Assembly: GCA_016183775.1 (NCBI GenBank)
Contig: JACPDY010000013.1
Location: 1 to 46,107 of the forward strand
Reading direction: 5' to 3'
DNA from: Bacteroidota bacterium
Lineage (GTDB): Bacteria > Bacteroidota > Bacteroidia > JABDFU01
DNA: 46,107 bases
In this document: positions 6,887-17,217 of the stretch, one piece after another
Numbering within the stretch: the first letter of the stretch is position 1
How the letters are laid out: each line of letters starts with the position of its first letter
Notes under the pieces: model-generated
The model's input: the letters and a program-made list of their open reading frames with translations, nothing else
Database searches by the model: none
Told to the model about the DNA's origin: nothing
Made by a program: the position numbers and the translations under genes

Positions 6887-9800
6887 CTATTTAATAATCA
6901 GCTTCTGTCTGTATATAGAGTTATCTGAAGAAGCCGAAATAATGTAGGTCCCGGCCGGCAATGTATTCGTGGGATCAATTGCAAGAACCCGATCATCTCC
7001 CTTTTCTACAATTGTAACTTTAGAAAAAACCTCTTTCCCGTTAATGTCATTAACAACCACCAGAACACCTTTGACTTCATCAATAGTGAATCTTAATTGA
7101 GGTGCCTCACCTACAACTGAAGGATTAGGGAATATTGTAAAGAAGGTTTCATTACTTGCAAAATCAACTGACACTATATTTGAATAGGTATATTTCCCGT
7201 CAAAGTCTGTCTGTCTTAAGCGATAATATGAAATTCCATTAAATGGTTTGAGGTCGACTGTCGAATACTTGATTGCTTTCACACTGTTTCCTGCCCCATC
7301 AACATGGGCTATGACTTCAAATTTTTCCCCGTCCGCACTGTTTTCTACGGTAAAATAATCGTTGTTTGTTTCCGTTGCAGTGGTCCAATTCAGATCAACC
7401 TTATTCACATTTTTTATCGCAGTGAATGAAAGAAGTTCTATAGGTAAAGGGTTGGTCCCGCCTGTTCTGTTGCCAAAAGTAAAGTAACTGAATGTTGTAA
7501 AATTAATTGTTGATGTAATAGTTCCCGTTCCGACTGCGGTTCCTGTTCCCCCGATATTTGTCCATACGGATGGATTACCCTTAAGAACACACAAATTTGC
7601 AGGGTCGGTTACGCCATTCTCAGGAAAATAATACAGTTTTATACTTGCAGATGCAACTAAAGCCCCTACTCCCTGGTTCAAATCCCAATAACCCATTAAC
7701 GATACACTATCTACACCCGCAGGCTTGGTCCAGCCAAGGGAACGGGCTCCAAGATGAAAATATTCACAGGTATACTGAGTAGAAGTAGTGGCAGTATGAG
7801 CAATAGTAAGTTCAGATCTACGGTATTTGTTATCCTTACTAATGGGTAAAATCTTTGTAAGAGAAGAAGTTGTAGCATAAGTAATATTTACAGGCCCCTT
7901 TACAAAACTACTGTCCTGTGTAACAGGTGCATTTAATGTAACCGTTGCTGTTGCGCCCAATGTCAATATGTTTGTTGAAGTGGTGATCATGTGTCCATCC
8001 GTTAAAGTAAAGACACCATTTACATTAACAGGCTTACTTAAAACAACAGCGCTACCCGGAAAACTGTTATCAATAGTAATGTTATTAAAATCCGGATATG
8101 TTGCACTTCCGCTGACCGATTGACTTGCGCTTCCATTAAATGTAAATGTATTAGCTCCCGGTGTCAAAGTCCCTCCATTATAAGTCATATTGCCGGATAA
8201 ATTAGTATTAGCCCCGGCTGTATAAGTGCCAGCTGTCAATAGCATATTTCCACCAATGTTCATTGTGGCAGGAGCGGTAAAATTACCGGTAGCTTGGGTA
8301 TAGTTATTTGTTGTAATTGTGGCAATGCTTCCTGCGGTGCTCAATGTCTGACCCGCAGTTTTTGCAAGTACTATATTATTAAACGTTTCAGATAAATTAG
8401 TGCCATTGATGATCTGCCCTGCAGTGCCTGTAAAATTAACCGTACCACTGTTATGAGTAAAGGCTGTTAAAGTACTATTACGTGTCCAATTACCGGTAAT
8501 ATTGATGGTTGCACCGGCTATAAATGTCCCGCCTGACAGGATCAGATCAGAAGCTGATGCGGTTGCATTAAGACTTAAGCTGGCCGGTGCTGTAAAGCTT
8601 CCCACATTTGTAGCTGCGAGTGTAATATCATTAGATGTTATAGCAATCGTTGATCCGCCAACAGTTAAGGCTCCGGCCGGTTTATCAACATTAATATCAT
8701 AAAATGTTTGTGACGCAGCAGTCCCATTGATTTGTTGCGCACCTGACCCATTAAATTTAATAGTCCTTGTTCCGGGTGTGAATGTTCCTCCGCTGTTTGT
8801 CCAATCGCCTCCGACATTCAGATCCATTGCATTGGTACTGCAATTTAATGTAGCATTGGCGCTTATAATAACACTTCCGGAAATATTAACAGTTGCGGTA
8901 GCACCTGTAGCATTTACTGTTGTAGTATTAGTAGCATCTCCAACTGTTAAATTACCCTGCATGTAATAAGTAGTATTAGAAAAACGTTGCGTTGCCGTTC
9001 CTGCAGGGTGCAGGAACAAATTGCCATAGCCCGGAGAAGCAACATTAGTTATAGTAATGGGATTTGTAGTTTGTTCATAATAAGTATTACTGCTGGCTCC
9101 AAAAGTAAATGTTCCAAAACCGGTGGGAAAAGTTGAAGTCCCCGTCATATAAAACTTTGCCCCGTTTGAAACCTGGAATGTCTTGGTGCCATTCCCGGCT
9201 ATCGGAAAACCACCATTTTTTAAGGTACCTGATTGCACAAACAAATTCTGAGTTACATTGGTTGTTGTTACCGCTGCAGCCAGCGTAGCTCCGCTTGCGA
9301 TATTTGTATTATTTATATATAAGTTTGCATAATTAACTCCCATATTAACAGTTTGAGCCGATGTCCCATTATAATTAAAAATACTGTTTGATCCGGCTGT
9401 AAAAGTTCCATAATATGTGGCTCCATCAAGGTTAAGAACTCCGGCTAAATTAACCGTTGCTGTTCCGGCACCGCCGTTTAATGTTAAAACCGCGTTTGCG
9501 GCCGTTGTTGACGGAAAAAACACCAGATTACTTACAATAGTTAATGTTCCGGTGGTAATGTCAACCCTTGATACCCTGTTTGGAGTCGATATTCCGCTTC
9601 CAATTTGAACATTACCCTGAACAGTCGCTGTACCGCCATTAATTGCCCATTGGTGCGCATTTGTGGCTGAGCTCGGCTGATTAATAATTATACTGCTGCC
9701 AATAGCAAGATCAACCCCTGAATTGTGCTGTAAAATATTGTTGCGGGCAATAGTCGTTGCCAAAAATTCAATTCTAACAGCGCTTCCATTTACATCAACA

Positions 9801-12800
9801 GTAATTGTTGTTGCCCCTGCATTCGCATTATCATTTCCAATTCTTACCATATCGGTTGATGTGGGAACCTTTTCACGTCCATATGAGCCGGTTGTGGTGG
9901 CACCTCCATATACGGCAGTCAAAACTAAATTATTGTCATCTGTAATTGATGAAATTACACCAATAACTGTTCCGGGCGTTGCCTGAAACATCAGCACATC
10001 ACCCGCTATTAAACTTGTTGTGAAATTGCAGTTACTTCCGGGACAAACAACATTGACAGATCCATTTGTGGCTGTAATAGAATTTGAACGTTCCTGGATC
10101 CAGGTTGTCAGATCGCTCCAATTATACGTTCCGTTCGACAGCCGGTTGTAAGTATACAGTGTGCCAAAATTTTCTCCTATCCCATAAGCCCTGGTTGTTC
10201 CGCTGGCCGGAACAGATTCCCCGGTAATTTGTGTATTGGTTGCGTTTTTAGTTCCAACCGTTGTTGCAGTCCAAAATGCAACCCCGTCATAACGCTGCAC
10301 ATCAAAATTACCTGTTGTTGCGCCAGGATCAACATCTCCTGCAAGAAAATTAAATACAGCACTGTAATTAATTGTTGCAATTGAATTGTTTGTTACAGAC
10401 CAATACCTGTTTACGGATTTGGATGAGTTAATTGTAGAGGAAAATACAAATGGATGATCGCCGTTGTTGGCGGAACATGTTAAATTTCCGGCTGTAGTTG
10501 CACCTCCAAAAGTAAAATCAATTGGCAAATAATCAGCACCATAACCGATCTCAAATGTTCTGCTTGAAACCCCGGCAACAATTGCTTTGCGCAAATTACC
10601 GTATACATGACCGCTGGTACGGGTAACAGTAGTAGTTGTAGCATTAAGTATAACAAAATTTGATCCGGTAACAATATTTCCAGCAGTAAAATTAAGATCG
10701 CCGCTAATGGTCATATTATTATTCAATGTGATGTCGCTTGCATTATTAATCGTTACGTAAATAAAAGTAGTCGCAGCTGTTTCAGTAAATGTTTGGGCTA
10801 TGGCGCATCCCTGGAAAATTGCTCTACCTGTTCCGGCGGTTGAAAAAGTGCCGGCTGATTTATTCCAGGCACTGCCGGTAACAATGAAATTACTATTGCT
10901 ACCATTATTTAATTGGCCGGATCCGGTATGCGTGTAGCTGCCAACTGTAACATTAACGCCTGCGGCTAATGTTGTATTTCCGGTCGAACCATATGTAAAT
11001 GTTTTGGCACAAGCCTGAACAAACGCGGAGTTGGTGGCAGCAATAGTTGCAGAACCAGAAACCGTTGCGTTACCATTAATAGTTAACAGGCCGGCAATTG
11101 TTTTAGCCCCGCTTATGCCAAAAACAAGGTTGTAATAAACATCTGCCCCTACTGCAGAAGGAATGGATGTAGCAGTTTTCAAAGTTTGGTTTCCGGCTCC
11201 ATCAAGGGTAATAGTTCCGCCTGTAAGAGTATAAGTTCCTGTTAGTTCCGGCACTACAGTTGTCGTTTTTCCAATCTGAAGATCACCACCTGTGGCGGTA
11301 AGACCACCGGCACCATTTAATGTAAGGGTGTTTATATCAAATATCCCTTCAGTCATAGTAAGTAAATTGGAAACCGTAACTGTAGTTACAGTTTGAGTCA
11401 CTGTGGTGCCTGCAGTTTTATTGATCTCAAGGTTATAGAATGTTGTAGGAGTTGTAGAACCTGCAATGGATTGAGCATTGCCGGCTGTAAATGTAACTTT
11501 CCCGTTATTGTGAGCAAAAGTTGAATTATTTGTAAAGGTCCCTTCAATATTCATATTAGTGGCGTGCCCGGTAAGGATTCCACTTGTCAGTCTGAGGTTG
11601 AAGAACGAAGTTGTGGCTGTCCCTGCAATGGTAACGTTACCTGTAATTGCAACTGTTCCGCTATTATGCGTGTAAGTGCCATTATTGGTAAAATCCGCTC
11701 CTTTTATGTTCATACTTGTGGCATGGCCAACAAGCGTCATGCCTGCATTTATGGTAACATTATTGAATGTTGTTGTTGACGAACCACTTACTGTTGTTGC
11801 TGCGGCATTAAACGTTGCCCGGCCATTGGCCGTGAATGTGCCTCCGTTATATACAAAGGTTGAACCGCAAAAAGTAATGGTATTGGAATTATCGTTCAAA
11901 GTACCTGTAGTTTGCAAAAAATTTCCCACCCCTATATCTGTAGCCGCAGTTAATGTAGTGGTGCCGCCCGATGAATATGTGAAAGTTTTTGAACAATTTT
12001 GCACAAAGGCAGAATGAGCAGCAATAGTAGCATTACCGGAAACTGTCATGTCGCCATTTACTGTAAGTAAACCTGTAATTGTTTTAGCGCCGCTATTACC
12101 CAATATCAAATTATAGCAGGCAGTCCCCCCTGTTGTTGAAGTTCTGAGAGTTTGGGCTCCACCGCCATCCAATGTTATAGTGCCTGCTGTAAGAGAATAA
12201 GTGCCGGTTAACTCCGGAACCGTTGTAGCTAATTTTGAGATTTGAAAGTCGGAAGTTTCAGTCATAGTTAAGGAACCCGCTCCATTTAATGTATTGCCAT
12301 CAATATCAAAAACAGCTGCATCCTTTATGATCAGGGAATTAGAAATAACAATAGTAGTAGCAGCATTCTGATAGTTTTTGATTCCGCTATTTCCGATAAC
12401 CAAATCATAATATCCTCCATCTGTCGGAGTGCGGACAGCCTGGTTACCTGAACCGTTGTAATAAACCGTATTGGGAGAAGCTGTAGAATTAAAAGTAGTA
12501 ACGGTAACAGGGGAACCGCCAACTCCTCCGGAAACATATAATATTCCGTTTGTACTGTTTGTAAATGTTCCATTACCGGTCAAAATGTTACCGGGAGTAC
12601 CATCCAGAACCAATATGCCTGTATTAATAACAGTCGTGCTGCTTGAAACGCTAAGTACCGACATCGCAATTGCATTTCCGGTTATTGTATACGTACCCGC
12701 CACAGATCCCATGGTATATGTACATGTTCCACCGGTACATCCTATCCAGCTGCCATTATTTGTAATATTTCCGTTTATTGTCGGCGTTTCACCTGTACTA

Positions 12801-13372
12801 TTGTTGAATGTTCCTGTTACAGAAATAACAATATTATTATTAAACGTTTTGTTACCCGTTGCAGTAACGGTAAAATTAAGCGTTCCATCAATGTTTACAG
12901 CACCCGTTTGGGTCCATGATGCCCCACCCATGTCCAGAGTTGAACCTGCATCAATCTGGCATATGCCTGTCACATTAAACTTTCTATTGGGGTTCGCTCC
13001 GCCGCCGCTAATAACGACAGTACTTGTTACGCCACCGGTAACGGTCAAATTACCATTTACAGTTAAAGTTTTATTATTGGAATAAGAAATGGTTCCACCC
13101 TGCATAGTAAGATTATTGCATTGAGGAGTACCTGAATTATCTATATCAACGGTAATACCCGAACATATATAAACATTATCTCCGGCACCAGGTGCAGAAC
13201 CGGCAACAGTGACGCCTCCACAGGCATCGGTGTACCAAGTGGCAGCGGCATTCCAAGCTCCGCCATTAACTTTTAAATAATAGTTGGCTCCACTTAATTC
13301 TTTAGGTTGAAACATAAAGATCAAACAGGCATGTGCTGAAATAAAAAAAAATTTCTTTAAAAAAGATATCAT
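6887..13372 (-). CDS. Giant repetitive surface protein with T9SS type A sorting domain
   Basis: A 2161-residue exported protein. Residues 1-28 form a signal peptide. Most of residues 60-1900 are short, Thr/Asn/Gly-rich irregular repeats such as 'TVNGNLTVTGG', 'GTYTLTGGTITLDG' and 'YDINVDKPAG', the pattern of a long beta-helix. From about 1974 comes the Bacteroidota linker 'NPLPIELLSF', then a fibronectin-like segment ('SYYRLRQTDFDGKY') and, from 'FPNP' near 2082, the type IX sorting domain ending 'YRQKLIIK'. The T9SS should cut this domain off and attach the protein to the surface. The last 188 residues closely match the end of the protein at 13668-15206. Likely role: adhesion or surface coat. 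Confidence 0.92.
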   Translation of the reverse strand: MISFLKKFFFISAHACLIFMFQPKELSGANYYLKVNGGAWNAAATWYTDACGGVTVAGSAPGAGDNVYICSGITVDIDNSGTPQCNNLTMQGGTISYSNNKTLTVNGNLTVTGGVTSTVVISGGGANPNRKFNVTGICQIDAGSTLDMGGASWTQTGAVNIDGTLNFTVTATGNKTFNNNIVISVTGTFNNSTGETPTINGNITNNGSWIGCTGGTCTYTMGSVAGTYTITGNAIAMSVLSVSSSTTVINTGILVLDGTPGNILTGNGTFTNSTNGILYVSGGVGGSPVTVTTFNSTASPNTVYYNGSGNQAVRTPTDGGYYDLVIGNSGIKNYQNAATTIVISNSLIIKDAAVFDIDGNTLNGAGSLTMTETSDFQISKLATTVPELTGTYSLTAGTITLDGGGAQTLRTSTTGGTACYNLILGNSGAKTITGLLTVNGDMTVSGNATIAAHSAFVQNCSKTFTYSSGGTTTLTAATDIGVGNFLQTTGTLNDNSNTITFCGSTFVYNGGTFTANGRATFNAAATTVSGSSTTTFNNVTINAGMTLVGHATSMNIKGADFTNNGTYTHNSGTVAITGNVTIAGTATTSFFNLRLTSGILTGHATNMNIEGTFTNNSTFAHNNGKVTFTAGNAQSIAGSTTPTTFYNLEINKTAGTTVTQTVTTVTVSNLLTMTEGIFDINTLTLNGAGGLTATGGDLQIGKTTTVVPELTGTYTLTGGTITLDGAGNQTLKTATSIPSAVGADVYYNLVFGISGAKTIAGLLTINGNATVSGSATIAATNSAFVQACAKTFTYGSTGNTTLAAGVNVTVGSYTHTGSGQLNNGSNSNFIVTGSAWNKSAGTFSTAGTGRAIFQGCAIAQTFTETAATTFIYVTINNASDITLNNNMTISGDLNFTAGNIVTGSNFVILNATTTTVTRTSGHVYGNLRKAIVAGVSSRTFEIGYGADYLPIDFTFGGATTAGNLTCSANNGDHPFVFSSTINSSKSVNRYWSVTNNSIATINYSAVFNFLAGDVDPGATTGNFDVQRYDGVAFWTATTVGTKNATNTQITGESVPASGTTRAYGIGENFGTLYTYNRLSNGTYNWSDLTTWIQERSNSITATNGSVNVVCPGSNCNFTTSLIAGDVLMFQATPGTVIGVISSITDDNNLVLTAVYGGATTTGSYGREKVPTSTDMVRIGNDNANAGATTITVDVNGSAVRIEFLATTIARNNILQHNSGVDLAIGSSIIINQPSSATNAHQWAINGGTATVQGNVQIGSGISTPNRVSRVDITTGTLTIVSNLVFFPSTTAANAVLTLNGGAGTATVNLAGVLNLDGATYYGTFTAGSNSIFNYNGTSAQTVNMGVNYANLYINNTNIASGATLAAAVTTTNVTQNLFVQSGTLKNGGFPIAGNGTKTFQVSNGAKFYMTGTSTFPTGFGTFTFGASSNTYYEQTTNPITITNVASPGYGNLFLHPAGTATQRFSNTTYYMQGNLTVGDATNTTTVNATGATATVNISGSVIISANATLNCSTNAMDLNVGGDWTNSGGTFTPGTRTIKFNGSGAQQINGTAASQTFYDINVDKPAGALTVGGSTIAITSNDITLAATNVGSFTAPASLSLNATASASDLILSGGTFIAGATINITGNWTRNSTLTAFTHNSGTVNFTGTAGQIINGTNLSETFNNIVLAKTAGQTLSTAGSIATITTNNYTQATGNFTAPATMNIGGNMLLTAGTYTAGANTNLSGNMTYNGGTLTPGANTFTFNGSASQSVSGSATYPDFNNITIDNSFPGSAVVLSKPVNVNGVFTLTDGHMITTSTNILTLGATATVTLNAPVTQDSSFVKGPVNITYATTSSLTKILPISKDNKYRRSELTIAHTATTSTQYTCEYFHLGARSLGWTKPAGVDSVSLMGYWDLNQGVGALVASASIKLYYFPENGVTDPANLCVLKGNPSVWTNIGGTGTAVGTGTITSTINFTTFSYFTFGNRTGGTNPLPIELLSFTAIKNVNKVDLNWTTATETNNDYFTVENSADGEKFEVIAHVDGAGNSVKAIKYSTVDLKPFNGISYYRLRQTDFDGKYTYSNIVSVDFASNETFFTIFPNPSVVGEAPQLRFTIDEVKGVLVVVNDINGKEVFSKVTIVEKGDDRVLAIDPTNTLPAGTYIISASSDNSIYRQKLIIK

Positions 13373-13667
13373 ACCATAATTGATTTTAAGGCAAAATTAA
13401 GTTGGACACAAATATCCATTATCAATATAAACTAAGTACTTATACGTAAGAAGCCGAGGAAAGTTACCCATTTCGACTGTATAATATTAACTTAAGTTGT
13501 TAATAACAATCTGATCGAAATGAATCATCGCTAAATTATTGATTTACAACACATAATATCAGAAGTCATGGGTCCAAAAGAAAATATTTGAAGGATAGAT
13601 TTACAATGGTATTCCTATGAAAAATGAGTTATACTTTATTTTTTCACGTAAAAAAGAAGCACTATTT
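13373..13667. other. Intergenic region between two T9SS cargo genes
   Basis: 295 bases without a gene. Near the left end is a candidate -7 box for the giant surface gene. The perfect palindrome AACTTAAGTT is present near 13490. No RNA gene or strong terminator is visible; the A/T-run hairpin around 13640-13655 could be a weak terminator for the upstream gene. Confidence 0.35.
13392..13399 (-). promoter_or_regulatory. Candidate Bacteroidota -7 box (TAATTTTG)
   Basis: On the minus strand this reads TAATTTTG, an exact TAnnTTTG match, 20 bp upstream of the giant surface gene's start. A TTTG is present upstream but only about 9 bp away, much closer than the usual spacing. If real, the giant gene has its own promoter rather than relying on the upstream cargo genes. 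Confidence 0.35.
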
Positions 13668-15206
13668 TTATTTGATAATCAATTTCTGCCTATACATCGT
13701 ATTGTCGGATGAAGCCGAAATAACATATATACCTGCAGGCAAAATATTGGAAGGATCAATCGCCACTACTTGATCAGGACCTTTTTCTACAATTGTAACC
13801 TTAGAAAACACTTCTTTACCATCAGCATCAAATACAACTACCAATACATTTTTTGTTTCATCTGAATTAAATTTTAACTGAGGTGCTTCACCCGCAGATG
13901 CCGGGTTGGGATAAATTGTAAATAATAAAGTTTCGGAGGGATTAAACTCAACAGCTACAAGATCACTGTGCTTGTATTTCCCGTCATAATCGGTTTGCCT
14001 TAACCTGTAATAGGAAACACCCATTAACGGCTTCTGATCTATTGTTGAGTAATTTAATTTTTTGCTGCTGTTACCCGCACCGGCGACTTTGGCGATCGAT
14101 TCAAAGTTTAATCCGTCTGAAGAACGTTCTATTGTAAAGTAGTCATTATTTATTTCAGTTGCAGTGGACCAATTTATATCAACCACGCTTTTATTTGGCT
14201 TTGCAGAGAACATTAATAATTCGATAGGTAAAGGATTATTTGATCCGATTTTGTTCGCTAAAGAAAAGTGACTGAAAGAAGTAAAACTCGCGGAGGTAAT
14301 ACTGCCAGTACCGTTAGCACTACCGGCTCCCGATGTATAATCAACCCAGCCGCCTGAACCATTGCTTTTGGCAACACCCAAATTAGGCGAATCAAGTACT
14401 TTGTCATCTGTTCCATTTGTCGCGCTGTAATATATTTTAATGACAGCACCGGTTAAATCAGATACACTTGAACGGCTTATCTGGTAATAATGCAGATGAG
14501 AAACATGGTCAAAAGTACCCGGCAAAGTGTTTCCTAAATTATTTGCATCACCATTAAATAATTCGGACGTATATGTATAAACGGTTGAGGCACTATGAGT
14601 GGGCGTGAGTTCAACCGGTCGCCAGTCATTGTTTTTCCCAAGAGGCATATTTAATGTCCGTGATGAAGCAATACCCATTTTATAATTCATAGGCCCATCA
14701 ATATAACTGCTATCATTTCCAATAGATGTTGTTGCGCCATCGTTAAGTGTAATAATATTAGCAGACGAAGTATTTATCACACCGGTATTAAGATCCAAAG
14801 TATTGGTTACCGTAATACTTTTGTCTAATGTAATTCCATTCGATAGCCCGCTGGTATTATTAATATTCAATGAATAAAAATCACTTACAACGGAACCGCC
14901 AATATTTTGCATAGATGTTCCGTTAAGAATAACTGTGCCGGAAACAGACGTAAGAAAAATATTTGCGGAAGAATTATTATTTATAACAGAGCCGGTAAGT
15001 TGTATTGTACCCTGATTGTCGATCTGACCGTCTACTCCATTCTGTTTACTGGTCAAGCCTCCCTGTATCGTGATTAATGTACCCGATGCAACGGTCACAA
15101 CGGCCAATCCGTCATTATATGCTATAAGTTGTGCATTTAGCGGATGACATAGGAAAATAATTCCCAATATATACGCGAAACAATAATGTAGTTTTATTTG
15201 CAACAT
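13668..15206 (-). CDS. T9SS cargo protein, sister of the giant surface protein
   Basis: I choose the ATG at 15206 (MLQIKLHYCFAYILG), which gives 512 residues and a clean signal peptide ending near 'LNA'; an upstream ATG at 15254 would overlap the previous gene by 26 bp and spoil the signal peptide. The N-terminal half has short beta repeats ('GTIQLTGSVINN', 'NTLDLNTGVINTSSANI'). The C-terminal part has 'NPLPIELLMFSA' (about 324), 'SYYRLRQTDYDGKY' and a T9SS type A domain from 'YPNP' to 'YRQKLIIK'. The last 190 residues are very similar to those of the 2161-residue neighbour, including 'GKEVFSKVTIVEKG', which suggests recent duplication or gene conversion of the export module. Confidence 0.9.
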   Translation of the reverse strand: MLQIKLHYCFAYILGIIFLCHPLNAQLIAYNDGLAVVTVASGTLITIQGGLTSKQNGVDGQIDNQGTIQLTGSVINNNSSANIFLTSVSGTVILNGTSMQNIGGSVVSDFYSLNINNTSGLSNGITLDKSITVTNTLDLNTGVINTSSANIITLNDGATTSIGNDSSYIDGPMNYKMGIASSRTLNMPLGKNNDWRPVELTPTHSASTVYTYTSELFNGDANNLGNTLPGTFDHVSHLHYYQISRSSVSDLTGAVIKIYYSATNGTDDKVLDSPNLGVAKSNGSGGWVDYTSGAGSANGTGSITSASFTSFSHFSLANKIGSNNPLPIELLMFSAKPNKSVVDINWSTATEINNDYFTIERSSDGLNFESIAKVAGAGNSSKKLNYSTIDQKPLMGVSYYRLRQTDYDGKYKHSDLVAVEFNPSETLLFTIYPNPASAGEAPQLKFNSDETKNVLVVVFDADGKEVFSKVTIVEKGPDQVVAIDPSNILPAGIYVISASSDNTMYRQKLIIK

Positions 15207-15228
15207 ATCAAACAAAAGATCAATTGCT

Positions 15229-17217
15229 TTATTTTTTAGCTTCCACAGAAACATTCTTCAACGTGTTTAACATGTCCTCAATTTTTAAAATCCGTATTTC
15301 CAGCGCATCACATTTAGCGGCCCTAGCAGAAGTCTCCTCCAACTTTAACTTAAGTCCATCTATTATTTTTTGCTGTTCCTTAATCGCAGCAATGGCTACA
15401 ATAAGAGCCGGATATGTATCCACCTGCAACAAGCCTTCACCATCATCTTTAACAAAATCAGGAAAAACATTTTTAAACTCCTGTGCAATTACATTGTAAT
15501 AATTGTAGCTTTTTACCGAAGGATGCTTTAACTTATACTCATTTGTGTATTTAAATGTAACAGGACGTAATAGTTTAATTGTTTCGATGGCACTCTCAAT
15601 GTCTTTAATATCGGTTTTTATTTTTTTATCAGAATTGGCTAACCAGGCAGTTGCGGTAGTTTTTGAAGCATCTCCTTCCACTTCAAACATATTGGCAGAT
15701 GGCACCCTTCCAATACCAACTTTTCCGGCGGCATCAATAATTATACGATCATTCGTACCCAGTGAAGCATTATTAGAGATTACAAAATTACCAGAGGCAC
15801 TTTGATCAATACCTATTGCAAAATTTGTGTAATTGCCTGATGGAGTATAGTAAATTTTAACTGTAACATGGTCGACATTGGCAGTAGCATTATTTGCGGT
15901 AACGGAAAGAGCAACACCAAAATCAGCATCTTTAACATCTGTATCAGTCCAGCTAAGTCCCCAAATGTCGGTGCTGGATCCATAAGTAACGGAAGCGTCC
16001 GCGGCAGGCCAATCGGTTGAAGTAGCGGCTTTATTACTTCCTGCAACCGTTCCATCCGCCTTAATAAGCTTTACTTCTGTATCGTAAACGGTTCTGACGC
16101 TATGGAGCACAATCCCTTCAATTAAAAAGTTGGTTGGGTCGTCATCCGCTGTCGGTTGGTAATCGAAAGCCGGATTTTCCGTTTGTGTAGCCGGTATATC
16201 AGCTTTTTGAACTATACTCATTGCCAATTCGTCTTCATCATTTCCTCCCTGGTCATCACTGATATCACCAACTTCTGTATACCCGGCCGGGGTATTATCA
16301 AAGTTATCATCAGTATTATCATTATCCAGATTTGAATTAGTATCGTCACTTGCCAAAGCACCTGCAAGAACAAGGTCGCCCTTAACACAACTAAGAGCGG
16401 AACTGAATGAAAGCGGATTTGTAGTGGTAGCAGATCGCGGCTCTGTATCTGAAATGGGATTAGTTTGATCAACATTCTGGAAAGAGGCAATAGCAAATAA
16501 CTGCGAATCAGATCCTCCTGTTCCATTAACAGTAACTGTTTGCACTCCTGTTCCGGCAGCTGCGATAAGTGTTTCAGGCAGGTACCATACTTCAAAATTT
16601 ACCCATTCACCATCACCGTTATTTTGAGCCACCATCCCTGCTGATATCATACTTTGTGTACCAAAAGTAACCGATGAAACAGTCTGGTAAGCAGAAGCTT
16701 CAATTGTACCGACAAAAAGCACAACTAACCGATTCGTTCCTGTACCTGCGTCCAGTGTAAACGAAGGATCATCATCAAAGGTCCATGCGCTTAACGGCGC
16801 AACATAAGTAATATCATTTCTGCTGCGATCTACAGTAACCTCAATTCCATCAATTGAAGCACCTACCGGTATTCCTGAAAAATTAAATCCTGTAGCTTTA
16901 AGATACTGGGAAACACCAGTTGTTGCTGTGGCGTAATTAACACCATCATTAAGGTATATATTTGTCGGACTTGTCCATGCCACTGAACCGCCACCCGCGC
17001 TTGCTCCCACAGTAGGACTCTGAGGGCCGTCTGTTGCGCCACCGCCTGATGTTTGTCCCTGGAAACGAACAGCGGCATCACCATTCTTTAATAAATGAAG
17101 GATTTCGGTAGGGTTAGGTGTTCCAATTCCAAAGCCCTGGGCATCTGCCATTGGACTTAACAAAAAAACGAATAATGTGGTTGCTACTATTGATAACGTA
17201 AGTTTTGTCTGTTTCAT
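15229..17217 (-). CDS. Exported protein with S74 intramolecular chaperone domain
   Basis: 662 residues. The signal peptide ends 'ADA' near 26, followed by 'GIGTPNPTEILHL', the start typical of tail-fibre-like proteins. A beta-sandwich ('SIDGIEVTVDRSR', about 121-133, continuing at about 377-458 'YDTEVKLIKADG ... VDHVTVKIYYTP') seems to be split by a 240-residue inserted domain. The C-terminal peptidase S74 domain has 'SDKKIKTDI' with Ser529 and Lys534 at the spacing of the known Ser-Lys autocleavage dyad, then 'LRPVTFKYT' and a terminal coiled coil. S74 domains drive trimer folding and then release themselves. It is followed directly by the T9SS cargo gene at 13668-15206. It has no T9SS domain of its own. 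Confidence 0.88.
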   Translation of the reverse strand: MKQTKLTLSIVATTLFVFLLSPMADAQGFGIGTPNPTEILHLLKNGDAAVRFQGQTSGGGATDGPQSPTVGASAGGGSVAWTSPTNIYLNDGVNYATATTGVSQYLKATGFNFSGIPVGASIDGIEVTVDRSRNDITYVAPLSAWTFDDDPSFTLDAGTGTNRLVVLFVGTIEASAYQTVSSVTFGTQSMISAGMVAQNNGDGEWVNFEVWYLPETLIAAAGTGVQTVTVNGTGGSDSQLFAIASFQNVDQTNPISDTEPRSATTTNPLSFSSALSCVKGDLVLAGALASDDTNSNLDNDNTDDNFDNTPAGYTEVGDISDDQGGNDEDELAMSIVQKADIPATQTENPAFDYQPTADDDPTNFLIEGIVLHSVRTVYDTEVKLIKADGTVAGSNKAATSTDWPAADASVTYGSSTDIWGLSWTDTDVKDADFGVALSVTANNATANVDHVTVKIYYTPSGNYTNFAIGIDQSASGNFVISNNASLGTNDRIIIDAAGKVGIGRVPSANMFEVEGDASKTTATAWLANSDKKIKTDIKDIESAIETIKLLRPVTFKYTNEYKLKHPSVKSYNYYNVIAQEFKNVFPDFVKDDGEGLLQVDTYPALIVAIAAIKEQQKIIDGLKLKLEETSARAAKCDALEIRILKIEDMLNTLKNVSVEAKK

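Noticed and set aside
12471-13085. A 204-codon open frame on the plus strand inside the giant surface gene
   Set aside because: It is the antisense of a low-complexity Thr/Val-rich coding region, which naturally leaves long open frames; it has no start context or domain pattern.
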